The notes: generated from the sequence alone by a model not told the origin. Shown: positions 35,218 to 44,168, numbered from the stretch's first letter. The stretch: 64,000 bases of DNA from Planctomycetota bacterium (GCA_027493525.1 JAOSKN010000003.1:1736001-1800000); one strand, 5' to 3'. Numbers and translations: made by a program.

Positions 35218-36177
35218 ATGTCCATTCTCAGAGCGCTATTACCTTTGCTTCTGCTCTCAATAGTCGTTGGAGTTCATGGGGCAGAATCCGAGCCAGCGCT
35301 CGGCGAAAAAGAGATGCTTTCTCTGCTGGACGCGATGGGCGGACAAGATCTGCAAGCGGGCGCTGTCGCTCGACGGCGCCTAATATCCGCGAGCGCCCAG
35401 ATCGAACCCGTTCTTAGGGAACTCGCGCACCAGCAGGACCGGTCGCTGGCCTCCGCGGCGGCCAAAGTTCTCGAGATGCGGAAAGCCGACGCCATATTGG
35501 TTCGCGGCCAGAAGGCACTCCCGACAAGCAAGGCTTTCCACGCCGTAATTACGTTTGTGTTGACCCGGGGCGAGAATCGGATGACCTCATCCACCGAGGT
35601 AAAGTTCCATGCCGATGGAAAGCGCATGGTCGCGGATACCGTTATGGTACAAGGAACCGAGCGTTCGACCGCTCATATCGTCGCCGATGGAACGACGGTC
35701 TGGGCAGAAACCGAAGTACCGAATTGGCCGGGACAGAAAATTGGGTTCAAGCAACCTCAGCAGGCCATGGAAGAGGGCCAATTGCCCAATGGCGCGGATC
35801 ATCCCTTCAAGGTGTTCCAGCACTTGCGCAATGACTTCGTTTTTTACCAACTCGAGGAAGTGCAGGAAGAAGGCCGTGCATGCCTGGTGCTTTCGGGCTC
35901 GATTGCGCCCGAAAAAGCCGAAGCCATGCTGGAGTCGGCCGGAGAGGACGTGCGCGCCCAAGCAAAACAAGCCGCCCTCGTGGCCTGCTTCAAGAAGACG
36001 CGCGTTTGCCTGGATAAGACCGACGGACGTTTCATGCGGCTGGAGTCGGGGATAGACCCACAAGGTCTTCGGATGACGACTACGATAGACTTTATTAAGA
36101 CCGATGTTGCGTGGGACGACCAACTGTTCAAGTACACGCCTTCCGAGAATGTACGCTGGGCGGAAGGAGAACCGTAA
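35218..36177 (+). CDS. secreted LolA-like / outer-membrane lipoprotein-sorting-like protein
   Basis: About 319 residues. The start at 35218 gives a clean signal peptide (MSILRALLPLLLLSIVVGVHGAES); an in-frame ATG 60 bp upstream would bury it. The mature part has HEAT-like helices at first (VARRRLISASAQIEPVLREL). A beta-rich domain follows (KAFHAVITFVLTRGENRMTSSTEVKFHADGKRMVADTVM...GTTVWAETEVP...LTKTDVAW-type end), resembling LolA/LppX-like periplasmic carriers that bind lipid. Homology is suggested by pattern only. GC is lower than in flanking genes. A perfect GGCGAC-TC-GTCGCC hairpin lies at 35118-35131 between murJ and this gene. Confidence 0.6.
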   Translation: MSILRALLPLLLLSIVVGVHGAESEPALGEKEMLSLLDAMGGQDLQAGAVARRRLISASAQIEPVLRELAHQQDRSLASAAAKVLEMRKADAILVRGQKALPTSKAFHAVITFVLTRGENRMTSSTEVKFHADGKRMVADTVMVQGTERSTAHIVADGTTVWAETEVPNWPGQKIGFKQPQQAMEEGQLPNGADHPFKVFQHLRNDFVFYQLEEVQEEGRACLVLSGSIAPEKAEAMLESAGEDVRAQAKQAALVACFKKTRVCLDKTDGRFMRLESGIDPQGLRMTTTIDFIKTDVAWDDQLFKYTPSENVRWAEGEP

Positions 36178-36247
36178 CTCTATGGCGTACGGCACAGGCA
36201 GACCTGCCCTGTCGCCCCAACCTAATGTTCAACAGTTGTAGCTCAGC

Positions 36248-36679
36248 TTACGGCCAGAAATTGAAGCGGCGAGAGTTGATGTCGAGGAGGGTCAGGATCT
36301 CAAGCGCGTCGTTCAGGGATTCGCCGCGGTCGAGGGTCCACTGGATGATGTCGAGGTTCTCGCCACCGTGCTTGATCAGTTCGACGATGACCGAGATGAG
36401 CCGGGTGTTGGCGTGGAAGTTGCGCTTGAGGAGTTCGAAGTCTTCGCGATCCAATTCCCCCCAGTAGCGCTCGCCGCTGAGGTGCTCGATCCAGCGATCG
36501 CGGCACCACTTCCACCAGTAACGCCTGGACCAGTCGCGGAGCGCCTCTTCGCCCAAATCGCGCCCGGCCTTCTCGGACTCGATCCACTTGTGCCGCTCGG
36601 CTTCGATCAGGGCGTGCTTGAACAGCTCCGTGTCCCGGTGGATCAGCGCCGTGCCGGTGACCTGGTTCAAGTCGGCCAT
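36248..36679 (-). CDS. conserved-looking hypothetical protein, Trp/Arg-rich
   Basis: A 143-residue soluble protein with unusually many Trp, Arg and His residues in the middle (RDWSRRYWWKWCRDRWIEHL) and the ending GGENLDIIQWTLDRGESLNDALEILTLLDINSRR. It has no signal peptide or membrane span. The pattern gives the impression of a conserved domain of unknown function, possibly nucleic-acid or protein binding, but I cannot name a family. The start MADLNQ is chosen; MPMADL two codons upstream is also possible. The flanking gap 36686-36867 shows no gene. Confidence 0.6.
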   Translation of the reverse strand: MADLNQVTGTALIHRDTELFKHALIEAERHKWIESEKAGRDLGEEALRDWSRRYWWKWCRDRWIEHLSGERYWGELDREDFELLKRNFHANTRLISVIVELIKHGGENLDIIQWTLDRGESLNDALEILTLLDINSRRFNFWP

Positions 36680-36867
36680 GGGCATCCAACTCCGTACTGT
36701 TCCCTGACTTCAGGAACTAACCTTCATTACACCGCACGATGCGCAGGGTGTCAAATTCCGCGCAAGGTGCTTGATCTGGTTCTCATCTTTTGCACATGCC
36801 TATTTAACGTTCTTCGGCTCCGTGGCAATCCTGAAAAATTCCGGAGGCCGAGGGACGCAGGACTTCA

Positions 36868-37725
36868 TTAGCCCTGAATCAAGCGACCCCGCTCTTGAGG
36901 AGCGGGGTCGCCGATTCGGGGGCTGTGCAAATTCGCTCTGGCCAGAATCCCCAGGTCCGGGCGCTTTTCGCCCCGGCCGCGCGAAGACGGCCGGCTGGCG
37001 GGCGCGGGAGGCTGCGGCTCGGCCGCGTCCTCCTCGCCGTAGGGCCCTTCCTGTTCGGCGGCTTCCATGGCCGCGGAATCGGCCTCGAGGTCCTCGTCGC
37101 GCGGGAGGCCTTCGTAGTTGGTCTGCCCGGGCGCGGTGGAGCCCAGCAGGCCGTTTCCACCGACCGGGGCCGGCGCGGCCTGCTCGACAAACTTCTTCTC
37201 CTTGAAGATCCAGGCCTCCTGGATGGGGATGTACTGGTCGGCGGCGCGGATCAGTTCGTTGGCCGTGGAGCGCTCGAAGCTGACGACTTCCACGCGGCAG
37301 CCGCGCGCGCGCAGGGCCTCGATCAGCGGCACGTAGTCTCCGTCGCCGGTGACGAGGATGACCGTATCGAGCTTCTCGGCCATGTTAAGCGCGTCGATGG
37401 TCATGCCGACGTCCCAGGAGCCCTTGGCGGTGGTGCCGCCGCGGCCTTCGGGATCGGGCCGGATCTTGAGTTCCTTGATCTTCAGCTCGTAGCCGAAGCG
37501 GCTGAGCGCCTCGTGGAAGCCGGACTGATTGACGTCGGGCTTCTGGACGATGTACGCGATGGCCCGGATCAGATGGCGCGTCCCGGTGATCTCGCGCAGC
37601 AGGCGCCCGTAATCCACCTTGCTCTGATGCAGCAGCTTGGCGGAGTAAAACATGTTCTGAACGTCGATGAAAATCCCTATACGCTGCGGAAACGTGCGAG
37701 CGATAGAGGCGCTATGGTAGCTCAT
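36868..37725 (-). CDS. NYN-domain (DUF88/LabA-like) putative ribonuclease
   Basis: 285 residues. The NYN/PIN-like domain (residues about 12-185) has the acidic motifs IGIFIDVQNMFYSA, WDVGMTIDALNMAEKLDTVILVTGDGDYVPLIEALRARGCRVEVVSF and LIRAADQYIPI, the set expected for metal-dependent RNA cleavage. The C-terminal 90 residues are an acidic, Pro-rich tail. ATG 37725 is preceded by GGAAGGATCATCGAG on the minus strand. An alternative upstream start would translate the structured leader and is rejected. It lies downstream of thiE on the same strand, 149 bp away. Confidence 0.87.
   Translation of the reverse strand: MSYHSASIARTFPQRIGIFIDVQNMFYSAKLLHQSKVDYGRLLREITGTRHLIRAIAYIVQKPDVNQSGFHEALSRFGYELKIKELKIRPDPEGRGGTTAKGSWDVGMTIDALNMAEKLDTVILVTGDGDYVPLIEALRARGCRVEVVSFERSTANELIRAADQYIPIQEAWIFKEKKFVEQAAPAPVGGNGLLGSTAPGQTNYEGLPRDEDLEADSAAMEAAEQEGPYGEEDAAEPQPPAPASRPSSRGRGEKRPDLGILARANLHSPRIGDPAPQERGRLIQG
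36883..36911 (-). other. perfect 12-bp hairpin inside the 3' end of the NYN gene
   Basis: GCGACCCCGCTC and GAGCGGGGTCGC flank a 5-nt loop within the last 15 codons of the NYN gene. There is no T tract in either direction. It may stabilise the mRNA end or be part of termination. The perfection of the stem inside coding sequence is notable. Confidence 0.4.
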
Positions 37726-37874
37726 CTCGATGATCCTTCCTTTCCTAGACCTGCCCACGGTGTCGACTCGGGATGTCTGGCTGCACCCTACAGCCTTGCG
37801 ACCTGGCTCCCCGATACGCCGGCCCTCGGCCGGAAGCCGGCGCGGGTTCCAGCCCGCGCCGCATGTACGCCTGC
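37726..37874 (-). other. structured leader between thiE and the NYN gene
   Basis: Read on the minus strand, this 149-bp gap holds three consecutive stems: GGCGCGGG...CCCGCGCC, CCGGCC-GAG-GGCCGG, and GGCTG...CAGCC. It then has an A/G-rich ribosome-binding region. It does not match any riboswitch consensus that I can verify by eye. It may include the thiE terminator. Confidence 0.35.
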
Positions 37875-38975
37875 CTACTGCTCCAGCGCGGCCCGCAGTG
37901 CCGCGGCCGCCGCGCACGGGTCTTTCGCGGCGCAGACGGCCTTGCCGACCGCCACGCGCCCGATGCCCGCCCGCTTCAACTCGGCCGCCCGAGCGGCCGT
38001 GATCCCCCCGATCGCGAAGACCGGCCGATCCGCCCCCAGCGCCGCGACCTCACGCGCCAGGCCCGGCCCGGCCAGCGTGTACCCGGCCTTCGTCTCCGTC
38101 GCGTACATCGCCCCCACGGCGAGGTAATCGACGTCCTCTTCCAGCGCGCGCCGCGCCTGCTCGAGCGTGTGCGTCGAACGCCCCAGCAGCACGCCCGGCC
38201 CGGTCTGGCGGCGCGCATCGGCCGGCGGAAGATCCTTCTGGCCCAGGTGCGCGCCATCGGCTTCCGCGGCCAGCGCCACGTCCACCCGGTCGTTCACGAC
38301 CAGCAGCGCGCCGCGTTCGGCGCAGACCTCGCGCAGCCGCCGCGCGCGCTCCAGGATCGCCGCGCCTTCGAGCCGCTTCTCGCGAAGCTGCAAGATCTCC
38401 GCGCCGCCTTCCAGCGCCGCGCGAGCCGTCCCTTCCAGGCCCAGCGCGCAATCTTCCTCGCAGAGCAACACGTACAGCTTCGCCCGGTTCAGCGCGCGCG
38501 ACCGATCCGAGCCCTGCACCAGCCACTGCTCCGCTTCGTACGCCCCGTAGCGCAGCTTCGAGAGGTCCCGCGAAAGCTCGCCGAAACCCGCGCGCGTGTA
38601 CTCCTCCAGAGCCCGCAAGGCTTCCTGGGCCCGCTTGAGGCCACGCAACGCCACCTCCCGCGTGGGCTCGCCGCCGCCCGGCGCAGGCAGCGTTTCAACC
38701 TGTTCAGGGTTTCCGAGATCGCTTTGAACCCTTCGTGCCGCTGCCCATACCTCGTTGCCCGGATGTGCGGTCAGCAATTCCGTCAGGCGATGCCGCGCCT
38801 GCTTGAGTCTGCCGTACCAGCGTCCTGTCCCCACGATGAAACGCGCATAATCTTCAGCCGAACGAAGGCCCTCGCGAGCGCGATTGGCGTTCGCATCCAG
38901 GAGTCTTACCAGATTCGGTTCAATCACGGTGGCCGCCGCATGCAATAAACCTACCAACCGTCCAATAAAAGTCAA
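37875..38975 (-). CDS. thiE: thiamine-phosphate synthase with N-terminal ThiD2-type domain
   Basis: 366 residues. The C-terminal half is ThiE, which joins hydroxymethylpyrimidine diphosphate and thiazole phosphate: EILQLREKRL, LLVVNDRVDVALAAEADGAHLGQKDLP, DYLAVGAMYATETK and VFAIGGITAARAAEL. The N-terminal half (LLDANANRAREGLRSAEDYARF...LKRAQEALRALEEYTR...LRYGAYEAEQWL) is the ThiD2-like domain found fused to ThiE in several deep-branching phyla. It can supply hydroxymethylpyrimidine phosphate kinase activity. A GTG/ATG choice slightly downstream would not change the domains. It is divergent from obg across an AT-rich gap with no gene (38976-39201). Confidence 0.9.
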   Translation of the reverse strand: MTFIGRLVGLLHAAATVIEPNLVRLLDANANRAREGLRSAEDYARFIVGTGRWYGRLKQARHRLTELLTAHPGNEVWAAARRVQSDLGNPEQVETLPAPGGGEPTREVALRGLKRAQEALRALEEYTRAGFGELSRDLSKLRYGAYEAEQWLVQGSDRSRALNRAKLYVLLCEEDCALGLEGTARAALEGGAEILQLREKRLEGAAILERARRLREVCAERGALLVVNDRVDVALAAEADGAHLGQKDLPPADARRQTGPGVLLGRSTHTLEQARRALEEDVDYLAVGAMYATETKAGYTLAGPGLAREVAALGADRPVFAIGGITAARAAELKRAGIGRVAVGKAVCAAKDPCAAAAALRAALEQ

Positions 38976-39201
38976 TCCTTAACCAGCAGTTCAACAAACA
39001 ATATCACACTTTTAATCCTGTTAATCCGCTTTGCAACCCCTCAGTTCTGAATTTCCAATCCAAAGGCCTATCGTCAGTTATGAGGTCAAAAGAGGCCCAG
39101 CTCGAGGTCTCAAAAAGATGCACTATACGCAATTACGGCCATTCCAAGACACTAACCTCATTGCAACGTGTCACATGTGCGGGCACACTCAGGCAACGAA
39201 C

Positions 39202-40215
39202 ATGTTCATCGATGAAACAGACCTCTTTGTAAAAGCCGGCAAAGGCGGGGACGGGGTGGCCGCGTTCCTGCGCGAGAAATACCGGCCCTGGGGCGGTCCC
39301 GCCGGCGGCGACGGGGGCCGCGGAGGGAGCGTCGTCTTCGAAGCCGACTTGCATACGGATACGCTGCTGACCCTCTACCGCCAGCGCAAATTGATCGCGA
39401 AGAACGGGCAGCCCGGGCAGAACAAGAACATGTCCGGGAAGAGCGCCCCCGACATGATCGTCAAGGTGCCGCTGGGCACGCTGGTGACCGACCGCGCGAG
39501 CGGCGAACTCCTCTGCGACCTGACCGAGCCCGGCGCGCGCTTCGTCGTGGCGCGGGGCGGCAAAGGCGGGCGCGGGAACCAGCACTTCGCCACGAGCACG
39601 CATCAGACCCCGCGCGAGTTCGAACTCGGCACGGAAGGCGAAGAGCGGCGCCTGCATCTCGAGCTGAAGCTCATCGCCGACGTGGGCCTGATCGGGCTGC
39701 CCAACGCGGGCAAGTCCACGCTGCTCTCGCGAATCAGCGCCGCGCATCCCAAGATCGCCCCCTACCCGTTCACGACCAAAGAGCCGCAGCTTGGGATCGT
39801 CGATGCCGGCGGCTACCGGCAGTTCGTCGTCGCGGACCTGCCGGGGCTGATCGAGGGCGCGCACGCCGGCGCGGGGCTCGGCGACGAGTTCCTGCGTCAC
39901 GTCGAACGGACAAGCCTGCTCGTCCACCTCGTCGACGCCGCGCCCGACGACGGCAGCGACCCGGTCGCCAACTACAAGCTGATCGAGAACGAGCTGCGGC
40001 TCTATTCGCAGGTTCTCGCCGAGCGCCCGCGCCTGCTCGTCGCCAACAAGCTCGACCTGCCCGAGGCCGCCGCCAACGCCCAGCGCCTGCGCGAGGAGAC
40101 CGGCGCCGAGGTCCTGGAAATCTCCGGGTACACCGGCGCGCGCGTGCCGGAGTTTCTCCAGCGTCTGGTGGCCTGGGTGAGCGAGCTGAAGCAGTTGCGC
40201 AAGGCGGGATGGTAG
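39202..40215 (+). CDS. obg: Obg family GTPase (ObgE/CgtA)
   Basis: A 337-residue ribosome-associated GTPase essential for large-subunit maturation and stress control. The glycine-rich Obg fold is complete (MFIDETDLFVKAGKGGDGVAAFLREKYRPWGGPAGGDGGRGGSVVF). The G domain has G1 GLPNAGKST, the switch region TTKEPQLG, G3 DLPGLIEGA and G4 NKLD. There is no TGS or C-terminal extension, so it is a minimal form. ATG 39202 is chosen by homology; upstream codons do not resemble Obg. Obg often follows rplU-rpmA, which are absent here. Confidence 0.95.
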   Translation: MFIDETDLFVKAGKGGDGVAAFLREKYRPWGGPAGGDGGRGGSVVFEADLHTDTLLTLYRQRKLIAKNGQPGQNKNMSGKSAPDMIVKVPLGTLVTDRASGELLCDLTEPGARFVVARGGKGGRGNQHFATSTHQTPREFELGTEGEERRLHLELKLIADVGLIGLPNAGKSTLLSRISAAHPKIAPYPFTTKEPQLGIVDAGGYRQFVVADLPGLIEGAHAGAGLGDEFLRHVERTSLLVHLVDAAPDDGSDPVANYKLIENELRLYSQVLAERPRLLVANKLDLPEAAANAQRLREETGAEVLEISGYTGARVPEFLQRLVAWVSELKQLRKAGW

Positions 40216-40248
40216 GATCTGTGATCTGTGACGTAGTTGAACCGAAAA

Positions 40249-40305
40249 CAGATTACAGTTCACAGAATACAGAATACAGAATACAGAATACAGATTACAG
40301 ATTAC
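40249..40305 (+). repeat. AGAATAC/AGATTAC tandem micro-repeat
   Basis: After obg the sequence holds about seven near-tandem 8-base units of the form ACAGAATA or ACAGATTA, a very low-GC island in a GC-rich genome. The following 200 bp to the ankyrin gene (40306-40506) show no gene. They include GAAAGGAGG directly before that gene's ATG. Confidence 0.55.
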
Positions 40306-40506
40306 GGGGCGCCTCCTTGAGCGAGGTGGCCTGGGATGGAATAGGCCTTGAGACTCTCCCCGCGCCGGCTAGGCTTCCTTCCGTGCGCGCAGGGCGCCGC
40401 CGGTCCGCGGAAAGAGCAGAAGCTCGCCTGAGTTCGTGACAACCTAAGCGACTCCCTTTCAGCCCGGCGCTGCGGACCTCGGGCAGGCTCTTGAAAGGAG
40501 GTCGCC

Positions 40507-41748
40507 ATGACCACCCCGCCCGCGGGGGCGCCGCGCCCCCTTCCCGACCGTCCCGACCTGAAGCACTTGAAGGATCAGGCCAAGGACTTGCAGCGCTCCG
40601 GCGCCGCGCCGACCCTGGCCAAGGCGCAATTCCAGATCGCGCAGAGCTACGGCTTCGCGAGCTGGCCCAAGCTCAAGCGGCACGTCGAATCGCTGCGGCT
40701 TGCCGGGCAGCTTAAGGAGTCGATCGACGCCGACGACCTGCCGCGCGTGCAGGCGCTGCTGACCGAGCACCCGGAGCTTCACCGCGCGCCGCTGGGCTAC
40801 GGGAAGAACGGGCCGCTCACCTGGGTGGCCGAATGCCGCGGCAAGCCCGGCGCCACCGAGGTCCGGCTGGCGATGGCGCGCTGGATGCTCGATCACGGCA
40901 GCGACGTCCACCAGGGGCAGGACGGCCCGCTGATGCGGGCGGCGCTGAACGACGCGCGCATCCCCATGCTGGAGCTGCTCGTCGCGCACGGCGCGGACGT
41001 GAACGCGCGCTGGAACGGGAACTACCCGATCGTCCTCGGGCCGTGCGAGACCCTGGCGCCGAAGGCGCTGGCCTGGCTGCTCGAGCGCGGCGCGAGCCTC
41101 GACGCGGTCTCTCCCGCCTACGGCAACCCGCTGGCGATGCTGCTGTGCACCTACGCGCGCCACGCGACAGGCAAGCAGGCGTGCCTGGAGGTTCTCGCCG
41201 CTCACGGCATGGCGATGCCCGACACGCCCATGCTGGCATTGCACCGGGGCCGGATGGATCTGCTGGAGGCGCACCTCCAGCGCGAGCCCGCCGCGCTCAA
41301 CCGGCTCTTCTCCGAGGCCGAGATTTTCCCGCCCGAGCTGGGCGTGAAGCCCGGCGACGGGTTGTGCCTGACGCCGATGGACGGGATCACGCTGCTGCAC
41401 GCGGCCGTGGAGTTCCACGACGAGGCGGCGGCCGCGTGGCTGCTGGAACGCGGGGCCGATCCCAACGCGCGCAGCGCGGTGAACGCCGAAGGCTTCGGCG
41501 GCTACACGCCGCTCTTTCATACGGTGGTGACGATGGGCGCGCACACGCCGGCGCTGGCGCAGCGGCTGCTGGCGCACGGCGCGGACCCGGCGCTGAAAGG
41601 CTCGGTGCGTAAGCAACTCCGGGACATGGGCGACCCGGAACTGGAGCGCCCGCGCGAATGGCGGGACGTGACGGCGCGCGCCTACGCGGAGAGCTACCAC
41701 GTGTCCCGCTGGATCAACCGCCCGGCGTGCGAGCTGCTGCCGGGGTGA
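40507..41748 (+). CDS. ankyrin-repeat protein
   Basis: 413 residues with no signal peptide. The N-terminal 60 residues (LPDRPDLKHLKDQAKDLQRSGAAPTLAKAQFQIAQSYGFASWPKLKRHVE) form a helical cap often seen before bacterial ankyrin arrays. Ankyrin repeats follow with DLPRVQALLTEHP, LMRAALNDARIPMLELLVAHGADVNAR, ALAWLLERGASLDA, TLLHAAVEFHDEAAAAWLLERGADPNAR and LAQRLLAHGADPALKG. Role: protein-protein interaction, partner unknown. AAAGGAGG 7 bases before the ATG is among the strongest Shine-Dalgarno sites in the window. It stands alone. Confidence 0.85.
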   Translation: MTTPPAGAPRPLPDRPDLKHLKDQAKDLQRSGAAPTLAKAQFQIAQSYGFASWPKLKRHVESLRLAGQLKESIDADDLPRVQALLTEHPELHRAPLGYGKNGPLTWVAECRGKPGATEVRLAMARWMLDHGSDVHQGQDGPLMRAALNDARIPMLELLVAHGADVNARWNGNYPIVLGPCETLAPKALAWLLERGASLDAVSPAYGNPLAMLLCTYARHATGKQACLEVLAAHGMAMPDTPMLALHRGRMDLLEAHLQREPAALNRLFSEAEIFPPELGVKPGDGLCLTPMDGITLLHAAVEFHDEAAAAWLLERGADPNARSAVNAEGFGGYTPLFHTVVTMGAHTPALAQRLLAHGADPALKGSVRKQLRDMGDPELERPREWRDVTARAYAESYHVSRWINRPACELLPG

Positions 41749-41754
41749 GGGGAA

Positions 41755-41905
41755 TCAAATCGCCTCGCGAAGGCACGCCGAGAGCAGCGCGAGGCTTTTA
41801 CGCAGGCCGTCGAAGCGTCCTCCCGGCCTTCGAACTCGATGATCCACGGGCCGCGGAAGCCGGCGCGGGCGACGCCGCGCAGCGCGACAGCAAGCCGCTT
41901 CTACT
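41755..41905 (-). pseudogene. C-terminal remnant of a sugar-phosphate isomerase/epimerase-like TIM-barrel gene
   Basis: The minus strand reads RLAVALRGVARAGFRGPWIIEFEG and then, after a one-base shift, FDGLRKSLALLSACLREAI before TGA at 41757-41755. This joins into the typical C-terminus of xylose-isomerase-like TIM barrels (Gly-Trp-x-x-x-Glu-x-Glu-Gly ... Ser-x-x-x-Leu). The rest of the gene is missing: upstream sequence belongs to an unrelated lower-GC gene whose stop abuts the remnant. This marks a recombination or insertion boundary. Confidence 0.55.
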
Positions 41906-42968
41906 CTTCCGGATCGCCTTCGGGCTTGATTTCCTCGTTGTCCTCATTTCGAACCGCGCTCAACATCTCATGGAGTTCTTCGTATTGCCTTTCTCCAACC
42001 TCACTGGCGGGAAAATTATCCATTCGCATGGATTTCAATAACTCCCTGGCAAAGGCCTTCGTATTGCCACCCGAAAAACGAGCTCTTTTGAATAACAACC
42101 GGTGAGCGGCCAGGGCCAATCCCCAGACGTGGTAGGAAGATTCCTTCGACTCATAAATCTTCTTAATCTCCGCGCATGCGTCTTCGTCTTCCTTCTCAAG
42201 GGCATTCCGGATCGCGAGTTCCATGAAAATGGCCTGGCGGTATCCCGATGCCCCGTTTGCGGCGCTGTCAATCAAGCAGGCGCGGCCTTCGGGAATTTGG
42301 ACGAGTTTCTTCGCGGCTTCGATGGCGAGCAGCGGGTTCTTCTGCGTGAGAAAGCCGGAGATTTCCGGGACGGAGGGCTTTTGCTTCAACGACTCAATCC
42401 GAGCCACGTAATCGTCTCCCGGCTGGACGGCTTCGGGCGCGAAGCGGTCCCAGTACTCTGGGAGAAGAACCGCTTCCGCGAACTGCTCCATGCCTTTTTC
42501 CGCTTCGTTCAGCTTGCACATAATCATGGAACTAGGCTGCCGCTCGAAGGGCCACGTGCGAAGGGGCGGTCTTTGGCCATCGCCCACGAGCGTTTCCTCG
42601 ACTACGATCGTCCAGCCGAAAGTCCCATCCGCATTTGCTGGAGCCTTATGGCCTAATACATGAATGACGGTATACCATCCAGAATACGACTTATATAACT
42701 TCTTATCTTCCGGTAATTTTACCTTCCCGGTTTCCCGGCTAAAAGTCATGGGGGCCATTTGGGCGACGCCGCTGGATGGCGCAGGGCGGATGTGCGCGAC
42801 CACCCATATCTTGCCTTCGCTCCTTTCTTGCCGGATCTTCTCCAGGTCAAGCCGCAGCAATTCGTCAACGAGGTAGCGATGAGGCGCGATGGACTCGAAA
42901 TGGACCTGAAGGGCCATGGCTTCGCCGATACAGATCAAGAACGGCAAGAGTGCTGTATACCGATACAT
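41901..42968 (-). CDS. secreted hypothetical protein
   Basis: 355 residues from the chosen start MYRYTALLPFLICIGEAMALQ, which is a short signal peptide; the longer start at 42998 adds MPGSRLGAGN. The mature protein has a beta-rich first half (GKIWVVAHIRPAPSSG...YSGWYTVIHVLGHKAPANADGTFGWTIVVEETLVG). A helical second half follows with Lys/Glu-rich repeats (NPLLAIEAAKKLVQIPEGRACLIDSA...ACAEIKKIYESKESSYHVWGLALAAHRLLFKRAR) resembling HEAT-like solenoids. Not recognised. GC is lower than in the flanks, and its stop abuts the isomerase remnant. Confidence 0.7.
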   Translation of the reverse strand: MYRYTALLPFLICIGEAMALQVHFESIAPHRYLVDELLRLDLEKIRQERSEGKIWVVAHIRPAPSSGVAQMAPMTFSRETGKVKLPEDKKLYKSYSGWYTVIHVLGHKAPANADGTFGWTIVVEETLVGDGQRPPLRTWPFERQPSSMIMCKLNEAEKGMEQFAEAVLLPEYWDRFAPEAVQPGDDYVARIESLKQKPSVPEISGFLTQKNPLLAIEAAKKLVQIPEGRACLIDSAANGASGYRQAIFMELAIRNALEKEDEDACAEIKKIYESKESSYHVWGLALAAHRLLFKRARFSGGNTKAFARELLKSMRMDNFPASEVGERQYEELHEMLSAVRNEDNEEIKPEGDPEE

Positions 42969-43179
42969 ATTTCCGGCTCCTAGTCGGGACCCTGGCATTC
43001 AATCGCTGTCTGACCGACGACTCGAAGTGGCTATTACGGCTCGCTTGTTTTGGCTTCCACGGGTGCGTGCTCAGGATCCTTCGCCGGCGTCTTCGCCGCC
43101 GTGCGCGAATGGGGCCAGCGCGAACCCGAGGAACATGACGAGGCGGAGCGTCCGTCCAGCATTCCGAGCGGCCCAGGCG

Positions 43180-43737
43180 TTATTCACCGGCTTGTTCCTT
43201 GAAGACGGTTGCCTTGATGCCCGCGGCTTCCAGCTCCGCCTTTACCCCGATCGCGTAATCCTCCTCCAAGCCGTGACACAGAAGGATCGAACTCTCCGGA
43301 CTCTCAAATCTACATTCCACCGCCTCGTTCAAGATGCGCTCAACGAGAACCTTAAGCCCCTCCTCGGACTCGGACTTGCCCATATTGGCAAGTTCCACGC
43401 CAAGACAAAATTCGCCTCTGGGCAGGTCACGCACCGGCTTACGATGAATTCCCAGCCCCTTTGAGAGTTGCCCCTGAAGCGCCGCGGCCTGATCCAAAAG
43501 TTCCTTTTGCCGCTCAAGCAGCGCATCCATCTTGTCTAATTTCTCGGCGATGTCATCCTGCGGTTTATCCAATGCGCCGGCGGCCAAGGCGCGTGAAATG
43601 GTGCGATAGCTCTTGACCATCAAGTAAACAGCACGAACGGAAAACACAAGGGCAAATGCAAGCATAAAACAAACCAACCACATCCGCCTGCGTTTGGACT
43701 CAACGGTTTGCTTGGGCAAAAGAGGTTCTTCTGCCAT
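43180..43737 (-). CDS. membrane-anchored coiled-coil hypothetical protein
   Basis: 185 residues from MAEEPLLPKQTV. One transmembrane helix (MWLVCFMLAFALVFSVRAVYLMV) follows a basic N-terminus, then a coiled-coil stretch (DDIAEKLDKMDALLERQKELLDQAAALQGQL). A small alpha/beta domain ends in YAIGVKAELEAAGIKATVFKEQ, reminiscent of the L7/L12-type C-terminal fold, though this is only a resemblance. A start 15 codons upstream is possible. Lower-GC patch; the neighbours are equally anonymous. Confidence 0.68.
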   Translation of the reverse strand: MAEEPLLPKQTVESKRRRMWLVCFMLAFALVFSVRAVYLMVKSYRTISRALAAGALDKPQDDIAEKLDKMDALLERQKELLDQAAALQGQLSKGLGIHRKPVRDLPRGEFCLGVELANMGKSESEEGLKVLVERILNEAVECRFESPESSILLCHGLEEDYAIGVKAELEAAGIKATVFKEQAGE

Positions 43738-43791
43738 CTTCACGGATGCTCCTTTGGGTATGGGAGGGAACGTAATCGGCACGTCCGCGAG

Positions 43792-43953
43792 TTACTCCTG
43801 GTCGGGCACTTGAGGAGCATGTACCTTTTTCGATGTAAACTTTCCACTCGCGTCATCAAGGCTTAGCTGGGAAGCGTTCTTGCGCAGCCACTCCGACAAC
43901 TTGGCCGGGGAAGTGCCAGCGATATCGGCAACCCTTTCATCGATCCATGCCAA
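43792..43953 (-). CDS. possible short protein with HTH-like stretch
   Basis: An open frame reads AWIDERVADIAGTSPAKLSEW and then a Lys/Ser-rich tail, ending at TAA 43794-43792. No ATG is available; TTG at 43953 is the only usable start that I see, and coding character continues upstream in frame (ITREEQARDVRQARSQVL). It may be a truncated gene or use a rare start (ATT at 44004). It lies 55 bp before the coiled-coil gene on the same strand. Confidence 0.3.
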   Translation of the reverse strand: MAWIDERVADIAGTSPAKLSEWLRKNASQLSLDDASGKFTSKKVHAPQVPDQE

Positions 43954-44027
43954 AACCTGACTGCGAGCTTGACGAACGTCTCGGGCTTGTTCTTCGCGCG
44001 TAATACAAGGGGCGCGGCGTGGCGGAC

Positions 44028-44168
44028 CTAAGCGGGGATTGCGGCCGATTCAACCGGAGCGCTTACCTCCCCAAGAATCGGAGCCGGCCCAGGCGGAACC
44101 AGCGCGCCGACGCTCACCAGCAGCAGCGTGCCCAGGACCAAGCCGAATCCAATCGCGAGCACGCGCAT
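44028..44168 (-). CDS. possible 46-residue membrane peptide
   Basis: MRVLAIGFGLVLGTLLLVSVGALVPPGPAPIL followed by a short polar tail: one hydrophobic segment or signal-like helix, then an Ala/Pro-rich end. An upstream in-frame ATG at 44276 would add 36 residues. It is the first of a run of minus-strand lower-GC genes. Evidence is limited to the helix and position. The gap to the TolC gene (44277-44524) shows no gene. Confidence 0.33.
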   Translation of the reverse strand: MRVLAIGFGLVLGTLLLVSVGALVPPGPAPILGEVSAPVESAAIPA

